A DNA stretch of 51,784 nt from IMCC26077 sp964418325 (GCA_964418325.1 CAYQLC010000011.1:1-51784); one strand, 5' to 3'. Counted from the stretch's first letter, positions 8,386 through 17,641 are shown. Numbers and translations: made by a program. The notes: generated by a model not told the origin, from the sequence alone.

Positions 8386-8885
8386 AACGAGAGGCTTGCT
8401 TCAACCTTCTCCACTGCAGCGCGGCGAGCGCTCTCGGGAATTGGTGAGAAGAATTGCGAGAGCAACCAGCGCAACACCAATTCACCGCTCTCTCGAGAAC
8501 AATATAAAACCGATTGCAGCGTGCCACGTACCTGACTCCACTTCTCGCTCTCGGAGATGGTCACCATCCGAGCAATCAGGTGCGGTTCGAGTTCGGCGAC
8601 TTTTCGCAAAACTCCGTTGTCATAGATATCTCGCGATAACAGGGTTAACACTTCACTTCGATTAGCAGCGCTCTTTGCCAATTCACTCATTCGCGCAATT
8701 TCAGAATCGAGTAAGGCATGGAGGATCTCTTCTTTATCGCGGAAATGGTTATAAAGAGTGGCCCGTGCGACGCGGGAGCGATCGGCAATGGTGATCATGT
8801 TTGCCTCGCGAACGCCCACTTCGGAAAGAACTAGACGAGCGCCGTCGAGAAGGGCGGTTCGAGTCCGGTTGCTCTGCACGAGCAC
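8382..8885 (-). CDS. TetR/AcrR-family transcriptional regulator
   Basis: 167 aa. The N-terminal TetR helix-turn-helix spans about residues 6-55 (TRTALLDGARLVLSEVG ... RVARATLYNHFRDKEEIL), including the family hallmark ATLYNHFxxKEEIL. The C-terminal ligand domain is short and not assignable. It lies 13 bp after clgR and overlaps by 4 bp the start of the membrane-anchored EEP hydrolase, so it probably controls its own operon and that enzyme. The ligand is unknown. Confidence 0.88.
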   Translation of the reverse strand: MLVQSNRTRTALLDGARLVLSEVGVREANMITIADRSRVARATLYNHFRDKEEILHALLDSEIARMSELAKSAANRSEVLTLLSRDIYDNGVLRKVAELEPHLIARMVTISESEKWSQVRGTLQSVLYCSRESGELVLRWLLSQFFSPIPESARRAAVEKVEASLSL

Positions 8886-8898
8886 AGTATTGACGCTC

Positions 8899-9255
8899 TT
8901 AGGCTGCGTCCTCGATATTTACCACGTTGTGAGAGCTCGTGTTGTCGAGCGCGACGATTGTTAAAGTCGCTCGAGCCGGACGAGCCGAAACCTCTCCGAG
9001 TAGTTGTTGGTGCATGGAACGTGAAACCTCAAGGAGAAGGTTAGGTAGCGCCAGTGCAAGCGCTCCACAAATTGATGCGAGCAACTCTGAGGAGGCTTCT
9101 TTCTGTCCACGTTCGATTTCGCTCAAGTACCCCAACGAGACTGAGGCTTGGCGGGAGAGTTGCCTAAGTGTCTGACCTTGTGCAATGCGAGCACGGCGGA
9201 GCGCAGCTCCTAGGTGTTCCCGAAGGAGCGTTGGTTCGGCACTTCTCTGACTCAC
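8899..9255 (-). CDS. clgR: XRE-family regulator, ClgR-like
   Basis: 118 aa with one Cro/C1-type helix-turn-helix (about residues 13-68: HLGAALRRARIAQGQTLRQL, SVSLGYLSEIERGQKEASSELLASIC) and a short C-terminal tail. The sequence, the small size and the position immediately after cinA match ClgR, the actinobacterial activator of clp protease and other stress genes. It begins inside the cinA stop (4-bp overlap), so it is translated from the pgsA-cinA transcript. The assignment rests on sequence pattern and neighbourhood; another small XRE regulator is the alternative. Confidence 0.82.
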   Translation of the reverse strand: MSQRSAEPTLLREHLGAALRRARIAQGQTLRQLSRQASVSLGYLSEIERGQKEASSELLASICGALALALPNLLLEVSRSMHQQLLGEVSARPARATLTIVALDNTSSHNVVNIEDAA

Positions 9256-9749
9256 CCTCTAAGGATACGGCTAAATTCCCTCAACGCACGGGCAATCGTG
9301 GCCAGTCGCACCTCTTGGCGATTTCCCGAAAGCTCGAGGAGTTCGGCATAGGCAGTAAGAGCGCCCACCTTCTGACCAGGACCAGAGATCGCAATCCAGA
9401 CCTGCCCTGCCGCTACTGCCTGACTTGGCCCTGGGCCAGCGACGCCGGTGGTCGCAATCGCCCAATCGCTGCCCATAAGTCGCTGCACTCCCTGCGCCAT
9501 CGCCATGGCAACCTCGCGACTGACCACTCCGTGTGAGGTGAGTACTTGTGGATCAACATCGAGTAACTCGCTTTTGACTCTAGAGTGATAGGCAACTACG
9601 CCACCGATAAAAACATCAGATGACCCAGCAATATCGGTAATCGCACCTGCCAGTAAACCGCCGGTCACTGATTCGGCAACTGCCAGCGTTTGGCGGGATT
9701 GTCGAAGTTGCTCAAGGATCTGTGTGGCTTCACCCACGAAATCTCGCAT
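9252..9749 (-). CDS. cinA: CinA-family nicotinamide-nucleotide amidohydrolase (C-terminal domain type, PncC)
   Basis: 165 aa, corresponding to the stand-alone CinA C-terminal domain. Landmarks are LAVAESVTGGLLAGAITDI with the reactive Ser/Thr region near residues 24-31, GGVVAYHSRVKSELLDV, HGVVSREVAMAMAQG and ATTGVAGPGPSQAVAAGQVWIAI. PncC hydrolyses nicotinamide mononucleotide to nicotinate mononucleotide plus ammonia, salvaging NMN made by DNA ligase. The N-terminal MoaB-like half of full CinA is absent, as in many bacteria. It sits 3 bp after pgsA and overlaps clgR by 4 bp. Confidence 0.92.
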   Translation of the reverse strand: MRDFVGEATQILEQLRQSRQTLAVAESVTGGLLAGAITDIAGSSDVFIGGVVAYHSRVKSELLDVDPQVLTSHGVVSREVAMAMAQGVQRLMGSDWAIATTGVAGPGPSQAVAAGQVWIAISGPGQKVGALTAYAELLELSGNRQEVRLATIARALREFSRILRG

Positions 9750-9752
9750 CGC

Positions 9753-10310
9753 TCATCCCCCTTCATGACCAACTTTGGGCGCCGTCAGCGCTTTCACGAA
9801 GTACTCCAACCCGGTGAGCAGGGTGATGGCAATAGCGATATACATAAATATGTCACGAGCGGTATACAAGTCGGGAATAAGAGGGAGAACGTAGAAACCA
9901 GTAGCAAAACCTTGAGTAAAAGTTTTTAATTTTCCGCCGCGACTAGCTGGAATTATTCGACCACCAAGACGAACGACAAATACACGCAGAAGCGTGACAG
10001 CTAATTCGCGACCAAGAATAAGGATGGTTATCCACCACGGTAGATCACCCAGTAGCGAGAGTCCGATGAGAGCCGATCCCACTAGCAACTTATCTGCAAC
10101 GGGATCAAGAAATTTTCCGAGCTCAGTAATCTGTTTTCGTGAGCGCGCTAATCTCCCATCAAGAATATCTGTCATACCCACGATGAAAAATCCCCACCAA
10201 GCGATAATTCGCCATTGAGGGTCATTACCCGAGTCGTACATCAACGCAGCAAAACAGGCGGGAATGAGCGCTATCCGAATGATGGTGAGCGCATTGGGAA
10301 GATTAAGCAT
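9753..10310 (-). CDS. pgsA: CDP-diacylglycerol-glycerol-3-phosphate 3-phosphatidyltransferase PgsA
   Basis: 185 aa from the ATG at MLNLPNALTIIRIALIPACF, which matches the N-terminus typical of the family. An in-frame ATG 36 bp upstream at 10346 (MEWIFLPEKY) would overlap rimO by 32 bp and is the alternative. The CDP-alcohol phosphotransferase motif DG-x2-AR-x8-G-x3-D-x3-D is complete in DILDGRLARSRK followed by LGKFLDPVADK. Several hydrophobic helices make it an integral inner-membrane enzyme. It forms phosphatidylglycerolphosphate, the first committed step to phosphatidylglycerol and cardiolipin. It lies between rimO and cinA in one transcription unit. Confidence 0.93.
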   Translation of the reverse strand: MLNLPNALTIIRIALIPACFAALMYDSGNDPQWRIIAWWGFFIVGMTDILDGRLARSRKQITELGKFLDPVADKLLVGSALIGLSLLGDLPWWITILILGRELAVTLLRVFVVRLGGRIIPASRGGKLKTFTQGFATGFYVLPLIPDLYTARDIFMYIAIAITLLTGLEYFVKALTAPKVGHEGG

Positions 10311-10314
10311 CGCC

Positions 10315-11700
10315 TTATATTTCTCGGGCAAGAAGATCCACTCCATCCGCTCCGATGACTTCTCCCCGAATATAGCTACCTATTTGATACTTATCCGGCT
10401 CGCTCCCGCCATCCTTCACCTCGACAAAGCGCGTACTGCCATCAACCTCTGGTCCTTGGTGGGCAGCCCGCCCCTCGCGCTCGAGGGAATCTTCGACGAG
10501 AACCAGAACCTCTTCACCCAAGCGCTGGGCAGCTCGTTCGCTAATCATCTGATCGGCAAGTGCTGAACAGATATCGACTCGTTCTTGAATCTCGCGAGCG
10601 CCAAGTTGCCCATCGAGGTGCTCTGCTTCAGTTCCCTCTTCATCGCTATATCCAAAGATGCCAATCGCATCTAATCGAGCATGTGCGAGGAAATCAAGGA
10701 GTGTTTGGAAATCTTCCTCACTCTCGCCTGGAAAGCCTACGATGAAATTCGATCGTATTCCGGCATGAGGTGCCTTCTCCCGAATGGAATCGATTAACTC
10801 AAGGAACTTCTCCTTATCGCCAAAGCGACGCATCCGTCGCAGCGTTGAGGCGCTGGCATGTTGAAAGGAGAGATCGAAATACGGGGCAACTTTCTCCACG
10901 CTCGTGATGGCATCGATAAGTGAGGGGCGCATCTCAGCGGGCTGAAGATAAGAGGTACGTATCCGTTGGATGCCATCAATCTGCGCGAGCTCTGGTAGTA
11001 GCTTCTCTAGCGCCTGCAGATCACCCAAATCTTTTCCGTAGGAGGTGGTGTTCTCACTAACTAAGAAGAGCTCCGAGACTCCCTCATTGGCAAGCCAGAG
11101 CGCTTCTGAGTAAATCTCATCGGCAGTGCGTGAAATGAATGCGCCACGAAAATAAGGAATTGCACAGAAAGAGCAGCGGCGATCACAACCAGAGGCAATC
11201 TTTAGGGGCGCGACAGGTGAGCGCTCCAGACGCTTTCGAATTGTTCGTTCACCCACTCCTGATGAGTTTCGAACTACTTGTCGCTCTGCCGGAGCAATGG
11301 GTAGCAAGGTTCGTCGATCCTGGGGGTGATGGGCTTCGACATGGCCGCCGGCGAGGATGGTCTGTAACCGAGCCGAGATTCGATCGTATTCGTCAAAGCC
11401 AAGTACGGCATCAGCCTCAGGAAGCGAGGCTGCTAGCTCCTTGCCATATCGCTCTGCCATGCAACCAATGGCAACTACCTTTTTTACCCCATGAGCCCGG
11501 AGCGAATCTGCCTCTATGAGCGCATCGATGGAATCTTTTTTTGCACTCTCGACGAAGGTGCAGGTATTTACTACTGCGATATCAGCCTGGGCGGCATCGC
11601 CTACTAGCTCCCACCCATCGGCCGCGAGGCGACCAGCGACCTCTTCTGAATCGACTTCGTTGCGCGCGCAACCCAGGGTAACAAGCGCAACCTTTTTCAT
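10315..11700 (-). CDS. rimO: Ribosomal protein S12 methylthiotransferase RimO
   Basis: 461 aa. The MKKVALVTLGCARNEVDSEE start is diagnostic of RimO rather than MiaB. N-terminal cluster cysteines are C11, C47 (NTCTF) and C80 (AIGCMAE). The radical SAM motif is C172-DRR-C176-SF-C179, then FRGAFISRTADEI, and a C-terminal TRAM domain (LVEDSLEREGR onward). RimO methylthiolates the conserved Asp of ribosomal protein S12. A TACTTT hexamer ends 6 nt before the ATG and no Shine-Dalgarno is evident, suggesting a leaderless start 15 bp after rodZ. pgsA follows directly. Confidence 0.96.
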   Translation of the reverse strand: MKKVALVTLGCARNEVDSEEVAGRLAADGWELVGDAAQADIAVVNTCTFVESAKKDSIDALIEADSLRAHGVKKVVAIGCMAERYGKELAASLPEADAVLGFDEYDRISARLQTILAGGHVEAHHPQDRRTLLPIAPAERQVVRNSSGVGERTIRKRLERSPVAPLKIASGCDRRCSFCAIPYFRGAFISRTADEIYSEALWLANEGVSELFLVSENTTSYGKDLGDLQALEKLLPELAQIDGIQRIRTSYLQPAEMRPSLIDAITSVEKVAPYFDLSFQHASASTLRRMRRFGDKEKFLELIDSIREKAPHAGIRSNFIVGFPGESEEDFQTLLDFLAHARLDAIGIFGYSDEEGTEAEHLDGQLGAREIQERVDICSALADQMISERAAQRLGEEVLVLVEDSLEREGRAAHQGPEVDGSTRFVEVKDGGSEPDKYQIGSYIRGEVIGADGVDLLAREI

Positions 11701-11706
11701 ACGATA

Positions 11707-11712
11707 AAAGTA
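11707..11712 (-). promoter_or_regulatory. Possible -10 element of a leaderless promoter for rimO
   Basis: On the minus strand TACTTT ends 6 nt before the rimO ATG, fitting TANNNT, in the 15-bp space between rodZ and rimO. Confidence 0.4.
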
Positions 11713-11715
11713 CTA

Positions 11716-12453
11716 CTACCCTTGAGAATTCTCGGCATCTGGCGTGAACTCGAGGCGTACTACCTCCCCGATATCACCTGCGATACCTTGATCAACGCCG
11801 TTCACATTAACGGAGACAGCTCCAGCATTACCAATCACGAGTCGAAGTACCTGGGGATCGGTAAATTCACGCACCTCACCTTTCTCAATCTGACCAGTGA
11901 AAATCGAACTTCCGTCAGCAGAGGTTACGGAGATCCATGAATAACTCTTCACCACCGTTAGACGCACACGCACACCTTCATCTACCGATGCAACAGCAGG
12001 AAGCGATTCAGATTGGTTGGGAGTCGCGCTGGCGCTTGACGCACTCGATTCCGTCTCGGGCGCAGTGACTACCTCGGAATTATTCGTTACTTGATTACTG
12101 AGAATGACTGCAGCTACAAGAGCAACGACCGCAACCCCAGATAGTGATTTCCAACTCATGCTAAAACGTCGCTCGAGATTTGTTGACGTAGCTTGCGCAA
12201 GGTCATCGAGCGCTGTCTCTATCACACCAAATTTACTGTCAAAAATTTCTAGGAGATAGGTGCTGTCGACTCGGTAAAGATTTGCTAGAACCCGGATATG
12301 TCCTCGGGCATACACTTCGCCACCGCAGAGTGAGAAATCATCGCGTTCGATCGCCGCAATTAAACTTGAGCGCAACTTGGTCTTCTCGGCCACTTGTTCG
12401 AGAGTCAGACCTGCGGCATCGCGGGCGCTTTTTAAATCAGAGCCGATTGACAC
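11716..12453 (-). CDS. rodZ: RodZ-like helix-turn-helix membrane protein
   Basis: 245 aa with RodZ architecture. A cytoplasmic HTH_25 domain (residues 1-75: SDLKSARDAAGLTLEQVAEK, GHIRVLANLYRVD) comes first, then a linker and a single transmembrane helix (about 103-119, SLSGVAVVALVAAVIL). A Ser/Glu-rich extracytoplasmic linker leads to a C-terminal beta domain (DUF4115-like, YSWISVTSADGSSIF to VRLEFTPD). RodZ ties the MreB/elongation machinery to the membrane. In rod or coccoid actinobacteria its role may be a general cell-wall or division scaffold. Translation starts at GTG with a strong GGGAGGTGAG ribosome binding site. It follows ftsK by 84 bp, an arrangement seen in other actinobacteria. 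Confidence 0.88.
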   Translation of the reverse strand: MSIGSDLKSARDAAGLTLEQVAEKTKLRSSLIAAIERDDFSLCGGEVYARGHIRVLANLYRVDSTYLLEIFDSKFGVIETALDDLAQATSTNLERRFSMSWKSLSGVAVVALVAAVILSNQVTNNSEVVTAPETESSASSASATPNQSESLPAVASVDEGVRVRLTVVKSYSWISVTSADGSSIFTGQIEKGEVREFTDPQVLRLVIGNAGAVSVNVNGVDQGIAGDIGEVVRLEFTPDAENSQG

Positions 12454-12537
12454 TTATCTCACCTCCCTGGGGGAAACAGGAATACCGGAAGATAAGGGTA
12501 AGTCTCAAGGTGTAGAGCGGACAAGTCCTCCGGTGTT

Positions 12538-14937
12538 TTATCCTCGAAGTGAGGTGAGAACCCCTGGCAGTTCCTCTGCAGAAATCAAGACTTCACGCGC
12601 TTTCGACCCTTCGCTTGGTCCCACAATCCCCCGACTCTCCATCAAATCCATCAAGCGTCCCGCCTTGGCAAAACCAACGCGCAACTTTCGCTGCAACATC
12701 GACGTGGACCCAAATTGTGTTGAGACCACAAGTTCGACTGCCTGTAAAAGTAAGTCGAGGTCATCTCCGATATCAGAATCGATATCACTGCGCTTATTGA
12801 CAGGGGCAGTTACATCGTCGCGATACTGCGCTTCGCGCTGACTCTTGACGTGTGAGACTACTGATTCAATTTCTCGCTCAGAGATGTATGCTCCTTGAAC
12901 GCGCATTGATCGACTTGCCCCCATAGGAATAAATAGGCCGTCGCCCTGCCCAACAAGTTTCTCGGCACCAGAGGCATCGAGGATGACTCGACTATCAGCA
13001 AGGCTGCTCGTAGCGAATGCTAAACGTGAAGGCACGTTCGCTTTAATTAGACCGGTGACGATATCGACGCTCGGGCGTTGCGTCGCAAGAACTAGATGAA
13101 TTCCTGCCGCACGGGCGAGTTGAGTGATTCGTACGATTGAATCCTCCACATCGCGCGGTGCAACCATCATTAAATCTGCCAACTCATCAACGATAACTAA
13201 TAAATATGGATATGGCTTCAAACGACGTTGGCTACCAGGGAGTGGTTTCAGTTTTCCAGCTTTGACCGCCTTGTTGAAATCATCGATATGTCTGAAACCA
13301 AAATTGGAGAGATCGTCGTAACGATTATCCATCTCTTTAACCACCCAAGCGAGCGCATCAGCGGCTTTCTTGGGATTGGTGATGATGGGTGAAATCAGAT
13401 GGGGAATGCCCTCATAAGCATTGAGTTCCACTCGCTTTGGATCAACAAGAATCATTCGCACCTCATCAGGCGTCGAACGCATCAAAATCGATGTGACTAG
13501 AGAGTTAATCATGCTTGATTTACCTGAACCAGTCGCCCCGGCTACCAACAAATGCGGCATCTTAGCTAAATTTGCGCAGATGAAATTTCCTTCGACATCT
13601 TTTCCTAGTCCGATTACCAATGGGTGTTGCTCATTAGCAGCAACTTGTGAACGCAAGACATCGCCAAGAGCGACAACTTCACGATCTGCATTAGGTATCT
13701 CAATTCCCACTGCAGATTTTCCGGGAATCGGACTCAAGATACGCACATCACTACTTGCAACCGCATAGGAGATGTTCTTACTGAGCGCTGTTATCTTCTC
13801 TACCTTGACTGCGTTTCCTAATTCAACTTCGTAGCGCGTCACCGTTGGTCCACGCATGACACCTGTCACCTCAGCGTCAATATCAAATTGTGCGAATACT
13901 TCGTGCAAAGCCGCGACAATTGTTTCGTTCGCCTTGGTCTTGCCCTTGGACGCCGGCGAGCTCTTAAGAAGATCTGCAGATGGCAATATGTAATCGAGCA
14001 TCTCTGCCAATTCCAATTGTTCCGCCTCACTCATCGCAGGTTGAACTGCAGGAGCTGGAATCGGAGGTTGCGTTACGCGCTGTGTTGCTGCAGTGAGTAG
14101 TTGCGTCTGCTCTTCAGAATCTTCATCGCCATCAACTTCTTCAATCACTGGTTCAAGATCTTCGAGTTCCGAATCTTGTTCATCTTCTTGATAGGCAATC
14201 ACCGGAGTTTCGAAGGGAGGATTATCGCTAATCTCGAAATCTTCTTCGTTCTCTTGTTCCCGACGAACTCTGCGCGCCTCTAGTTGATTTGCGGCTGCAG
14301 TGGATGCTCCCCGAAAGAGCGCAGCGATTTTCGCACTGGCCACGTTAAGTGGCGTCGCGGTAGTGACCAAGAGGCCAAATAAAATAAGTATCAAGAGAAT
14401 CGGTACCGCAATCCATGCAGTCACTAAAGCTACTAACGGCGCAGAGACTCCATACCCAAGCCATCCGCCACCACCTCGCATATCGGTAGCGCCATCTGCA
14501 GGAATCGGCGAGTGCGCGATGATGTGGAGTAATCCGGTTAGCCCAATGATTATCGTGGAGATGCCAATAGTGATTCGACCAGTTGCAGCGGACTCTTGAG
14601 GCGTGCGAAGCAATCGGATTCCCAAATAAAATAAGAGAGCTGGTGTGACGAAACCGATTTTTCCAAAAGCTCCAGCCACGACCGCATATATAAAATTCCC
14701 GAAAAGATTATCTAACCGGAACCAGATCCCTGCGCTCGAAATTAGCGCAAGTATGATGACGAATAATCCCAATCCATCGCGACGATGAGCGGGGTCTAAC
14801 TCTCGAGCGCCCCTGAGCAAGAATCGGATAGCTCCCCCAAAAGCGGTGGCGAGTGCTAACCAGATTTTTCGAATGACGCCAGCAGAACCCTTGCCACTTC
14901 GGGCAGGGGAATTCGCTGTTTTCCGAGCGCGCGCCAT
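12538..14937 (-). CDS. ftsK: DNA translocase FtsK/SpoIIIE
   Basis: 799 aa. Four membrane helices lie in residues 57-190, followed by an acidic/Pro linker (230-330) and the motor. The alpha-beta RecA-like domain has Walker A GATGSGKS at 467-474 and Walker B in YLLVIVDELADLMM, with RAAGIHLVLATQRPS after it. The C-terminal gamma winged helix (LLLQAVELVVSTQFGSTSML, GFAKAGRLMDLMESRGIVGP) reads KOPS-like DNA polarity signals. It pumps chromosome termini through the closing septum and activates XerCD. The ATG lacks a clear ribosome binding site, but TACCCT ends 7 nt upstream. The neighbours rnj and rodZ are in conserved order. Confidence 0.97.
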   Translation of the reverse strand: MARARKTANSPARSGKGSAGVIRKIWLALATAFGGAIRFLLRGARELDPAHRRDGLGLFVIILALISSAGIWFRLDNLFGNFIYAVVAGAFGKIGFVTPALLFYLGIRLLRTPQESAATGRITIGISTIIIGLTGLLHIIAHSPIPADGATDMRGGGGWLGYGVSAPLVALVTAWIAVPILLILILFGLLVTTATPLNVASAKIAALFRGASTAAANQLEARRVRREQENEEDFEISDNPPFETPVIAYQEDEQDSELEDLEPVIEEVDGDEDSEEQTQLLTAATQRVTQPPIPAPAVQPAMSEAEQLELAEMLDYILPSADLLKSSPASKGKTKANETIVAALHEVFAQFDIDAEVTGVMRGPTVTRYEVELGNAVKVEKITALSKNISYAVASSDVRILSPIPGKSAVGIEIPNADREVVALGDVLRSQVAANEQHPLVIGLGKDVEGNFICANLAKMPHLLVAGATGSGKSSMINSLVTSILMRSTPDEVRMILVDPKRVELNAYEGIPHLISPIITNPKKAADALAWVVKEMDNRYDDLSNFGFRHIDDFNKAVKAGKLKPLPGSQRRLKPYPYLLVIVDELADLMMVAPRDVEDSIVRITQLARAAGIHLVLATQRPSVDIVTGLIKANVPSRLAFATSSLADSRVILDASGAEKLVGQGDGLFIPMGASRSMRVQGAYISEREIESVVSHVKSQREAQYRDDVTAPVNKRSDIDSDIGDDLDLLLQAVELVVSTQFGSTSMLQRKLRVGFAKAGRLMDLMESRGIVGPSEGSKAREVLISAEELPGVLTSLRG

Positions 14938-14944
14938 GTGTTAG

Positions 14945-14950
14945 AGGGTA
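14945..14950 (-). promoter_or_regulatory. Probable -10 element of a leaderless promoter for ftsK
   Basis: On the minus strand TACCCT ends 7 nt before the ftsK ATG, in the 60-bp rnj-ftsK space. It is the same hexamer found before miaB, gabT and the ureohydrolase gene. Confidence 0.5.
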
Positions 14951-14997
14951 AATCCTTGATAAACAGCGGGCTGTGAGGCGCGCCGGCTAGAGGGTAC

Positions 14998-16680
14998 TCA
15001 AACCTCGATGACCACAGGGACAATCATCGGTCGTCGTCGATGCTCGCCGCCAACCCATTTTCCGACTACTCGACGAACCGTTTGTGAAAGTTGATGTGAG
15101 CCAGTCACGCCACTTGCTACTGCCTCCTCAAGAGATTCGATAATTCGCTCGCGTACATCATCAAAAAGCGACTCATCTTCGGCAAATCCTCGCGCATGGA
15201 TATCGGGACCAGCAACAATCTTGCCCGTTTGCGCCTCAATAACGACTACTACTGAGATGAACCCTTCTTCACCGAGTATGCGTCGATCTTTTAGTGATGC
15301 ATCTGAGATATCACCGATACTCGAACCATCTACATACACATATCCACACGGCACAGCACCCACTATCGAAGCTTTGTGGTTTATTAAATCAACCACCACG
15401 CCATCTTCAGCCAGTAGCACATTCTCACTTCGCACTCCGGATGACTTTGCAATAGCGCCATTAGCGCGCAAGTGGCGCCACTCGCCATGTATCGGCATGA
15501 CATGTTTCGGCTTGACGATGTTGTAACAGTAAAGAAGTTCGCCCGCAGCCGCATGGCCCGAAACATGGACTAGGGCATTGGACTTATGAACGACCTTAGC
15601 TCCTCGTCGCGTGAGTTCATTGATCACTCGATAGACGGCATTCTCATTGCCAGGAATTAGCGATGAGGCAAGGATTACCGTGTCACCGTAACCCACCTTG
15701 ATGTTGTGGTCGCCATAGGCCATTCGTGAGAGCGCCGCCAAGGGCTCACCTTGTGAACCGGTGCAGACCAAAACCACATTATCGCCAAGACTCTCGACAT
15801 CTTTACTTTCCACGATGAGTGATGGTGGAACGTGTAAATATCCCAACTCTTCAGCTACGCGCATATTACGAACCATCGATCGACCAATAAACGCGACTTT
15901 GCGATTATGGTTCATCGCGGTGTCGAGGACTTGTTGAATCCGATGAATATGCGAGGCGAACGAGGCAACAATAATCCGTCTATTTGTTGAAGCAAAAATT
16001 CGATCGAGAACAGGCATGATCTCAGCTTCGCTCGTGACAAACCCTGGGACATCAGCATTGGTGGAATCAACCATGAAGAGATCCACGCCATCTTGACCAA
16101 GGCGAGCAAAGGTGCGCAGGTCCGTTAACTTTCCATCAAGAGGCAGTTGATCCATCTTGAAATCCCCGGTGTGTAACACAGTTCCTGCTTTAGTTGATAT
16201 CGCAATCGCCAATGCGTCAGGTATTGAATGATTGACAGCAACGAATTCACAGTGGAATTCACCGATCTTAACCCGCTCCCCTGCCACTACTTCTTGGACA
16301 ACTGGTGTGATTCGATGCTCTTTTAACTTCTCGGTGATGAAAGCCAAAGTGAGCTTGGAGCCGATGATTTTGATATCCCCGCGTTCGCGAAGTAGGTAAG
16401 GCACTGCACCAATATGATCTTCATGGCCATGTGTCAGGATGACTGCCTCGATATCTGACAGTCGATTTCTAATGTAGGAAAAATCTGGGAGAATCAAGTC
16501 AATTCCAGGTTGATTCTCTTCGGGGAACAAGACGCCAACATCGACAATCAATAATTTGCCATTATGTTCAAAGACCGTCATGTTCCGCCCGATCTCACCT
16601 AAGCCGCCTAGCGCAACTATGCGTAGGCCATCTTTTGGTAATTCGGGAGGCAGTGAATACTCCGGATGTGCATGCGTCAT
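14998..16680 (-). CDS. rnj: Ribonuclease J
   Basis: 560 aa metallo-beta-lactamase/beta-CASP ribonuclease. The zinc site HGHEDHIGAVPYLL is at H84, H86, D88 and H89. Further ligand motifs are VNHSIPDALAI, VLHTGDFKMDQ and, in the beta-CASP region, FASHIHRIQQVLD and HVSGHAAAGEL with PIHGEWRHL. The C-terminal dimerisation domain is present. RNase J has 5'-to-3' exonuclease and endonuclease activity and matures and degrades RNA in actinobacteria. It follows dapA by 16 bp, and the dapA-rnj-ftsK order is conserved in the phylum. Confidence 0.97.
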   Translation of the reverse strand: MTHAHPEYSLPPELPKDGLRIVALGGLGEIGRNMTVFEHNGKLLIVDVGVLFPEENQPGIDLILPDFSYIRNRLSDIEAVILTHGHEDHIGAVPYLLRERGDIKIIGSKLTLAFITEKLKEHRITPVVQEVVAGERVKIGEFHCEFVAVNHSIPDALAIAISTKAGTVLHTGDFKMDQLPLDGKLTDLRTFARLGQDGVDLFMVDSTNADVPGFVTSEAEIMPVLDRIFASTNRRIIVASFASHIHRIQQVLDTAMNHNRKVAFIGRSMVRNMRVAEELGYLHVPPSLIVESKDVESLGDNVVLVCTGSQGEPLAALSRMAYGDHNIKVGYGDTVILASSLIPGNENAVYRVINELTRRGAKVVHKSNALVHVSGHAAAGELLYCYNIVKPKHVMPIHGEWRHLRANGAIAKSSGVRSENVLLAEDGVVVDLINHKASIVGAVPCGYVYVDGSSIGDISDASLKDRRILGEEGFISVVVVIEAQTGKIVAGPDIHARGFAEDESLFDDVRERIIESLEEAVASGVTGSHQLSQTVRRVVGKWVGGEHRRRPMIVPVVIEV

Positions 16681-16696
16681 CGGCTGATAGCTACTC

Positions 16697-17587
16697 TCAT
16701 GCTAGCGATACACGACCATCAATCAGATCGCGTCGAAGTTGCGCAATCTGTTCGGTGGTTGCATCCACCAGCGGTAGACGCACATATCCACCCGGTAGAC
16801 CCATTAAATTCAACGCAGCTTTGGTGAGAATTGCACCTTGAGTTCGGAAAGTTCCGGTGTACACCGGCAATAATTCTTGATGTATCGCCAGAGCGCGTTC
16901 GCTATTACCAGCAAACCAAGCATCAATAAGTTCACGAAGTCGAGCTCCGACGGTGTGTCCACAGACCGAAACACACCCGACCGCACCCACCGAGAGAAGA
17001 GGCAAGTTAAGAATGTCATCACCGGAATAGACAGGAATCCCACACCTCTTGATTACCCACGAAGTTTCCGCGACATTTCCTTTAGCATCCTTTAAAGCGA
17101 CAATTCGAGGGTGCTCATATAGCGAGACAATGGTGTCACTTTCAATCGCAATTCCCGTCCGATGTGGGATGTCGTACATCATGACTGGAAGGTCAGTCGC
17201 GTCTGCAATAGCTTTGAAGTGCGCTGCCACTCCACTCTGTGGTGGTTTGTTGTAATACGGAGTAACAACCAACAATCCATCAGCGCCCGCCTGCTGCGCA
17301 TCTTGACCTTGGATTACGCTGTGCGAGGTCTCATTATTTCCCGCTCCAGCCACAACATGAATCTTCGGTCCGACAACGCTCTTCACTACTTTGATGATCT
17401 GAATTTTCTCTTCATCACTTGTCGTTGGCGCTTCACCAGTGGTGCCATTCACGACGATGCCGTCGTGACCAGTTGCGACTAGATGCGCGGCGATCTTCTC
17501 GACACCGGCCCAGTCGATCTCTAACTCCTTGGTGAAGGGAGTAATCATCGCGGTGATGAGTCGACCAAAAGGGGTGGCGATCTCCAT
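16697..17587 (-). CDS. dapA: 4-hydroxy-tetrahydrodipicolinate synthase DapA
   Basis: 296 aa TIM-barrel aldolase. The Schiff-base lysine is K166 in RIVALKDAKGN. Y138 in MMYDIPHRTG and T49/T50 in VVNGTTGEAPT form the proton relay, and YYNKPPQSG is the adjacent-subunit loop. It condenses pyruvate with aspartate semialdehyde, the first step specific to lysine and meso-diaminopimelate. dapB is in the same window on a separate transcript. TAGCCT ends 7 nt before the ATG and no Shine-Dalgarno is visible, suggesting a leaderless transcript. rnj follows closely. Confidence 0.97.
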   Translation of the reverse strand: MEIATPFGRLITAMITPFTKELEIDWAGVEKIAAHLVATGHDGIVVNGTTGEAPTTSDEEKIQIIKVVKSVVGPKIHVVAGAGNNETSHSVIQGQDAQQAGADGLLVVTPYYNKPPQSGVAAHFKAIADATDLPVMMYDIPHRTGIAIESDTIVSLYEHPRIVALKDAKGNVAETSWVIKRCGIPVYSGDDILNLPLLSVGAVGCVSVCGHTVGARLRELIDAWFAGNSERALAIHQELLPVYTGTFRTQGAILTKAALNLMGLPGGYVRLPLVDATTEQIAQLRRDLIDGRVSLA

Positions 17588-17594
17588 GGTGGCA

Positions 17595-17600
17595 AGGCTA
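17595..17600 (-). promoter_or_regulatory. Probable -10 element of a leaderless promoter for dapA
   Basis: On the minus strand TAGCCT ends 7 nt before the dapA ATG, in the 54-bp thyX-dapA space. It fits TANNNT. Confidence 0.5.
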
Positions 17601-17641
17601 CCGCGCCGGCCGGCCGGGAGGTTACTTCATTCAAACCATCG

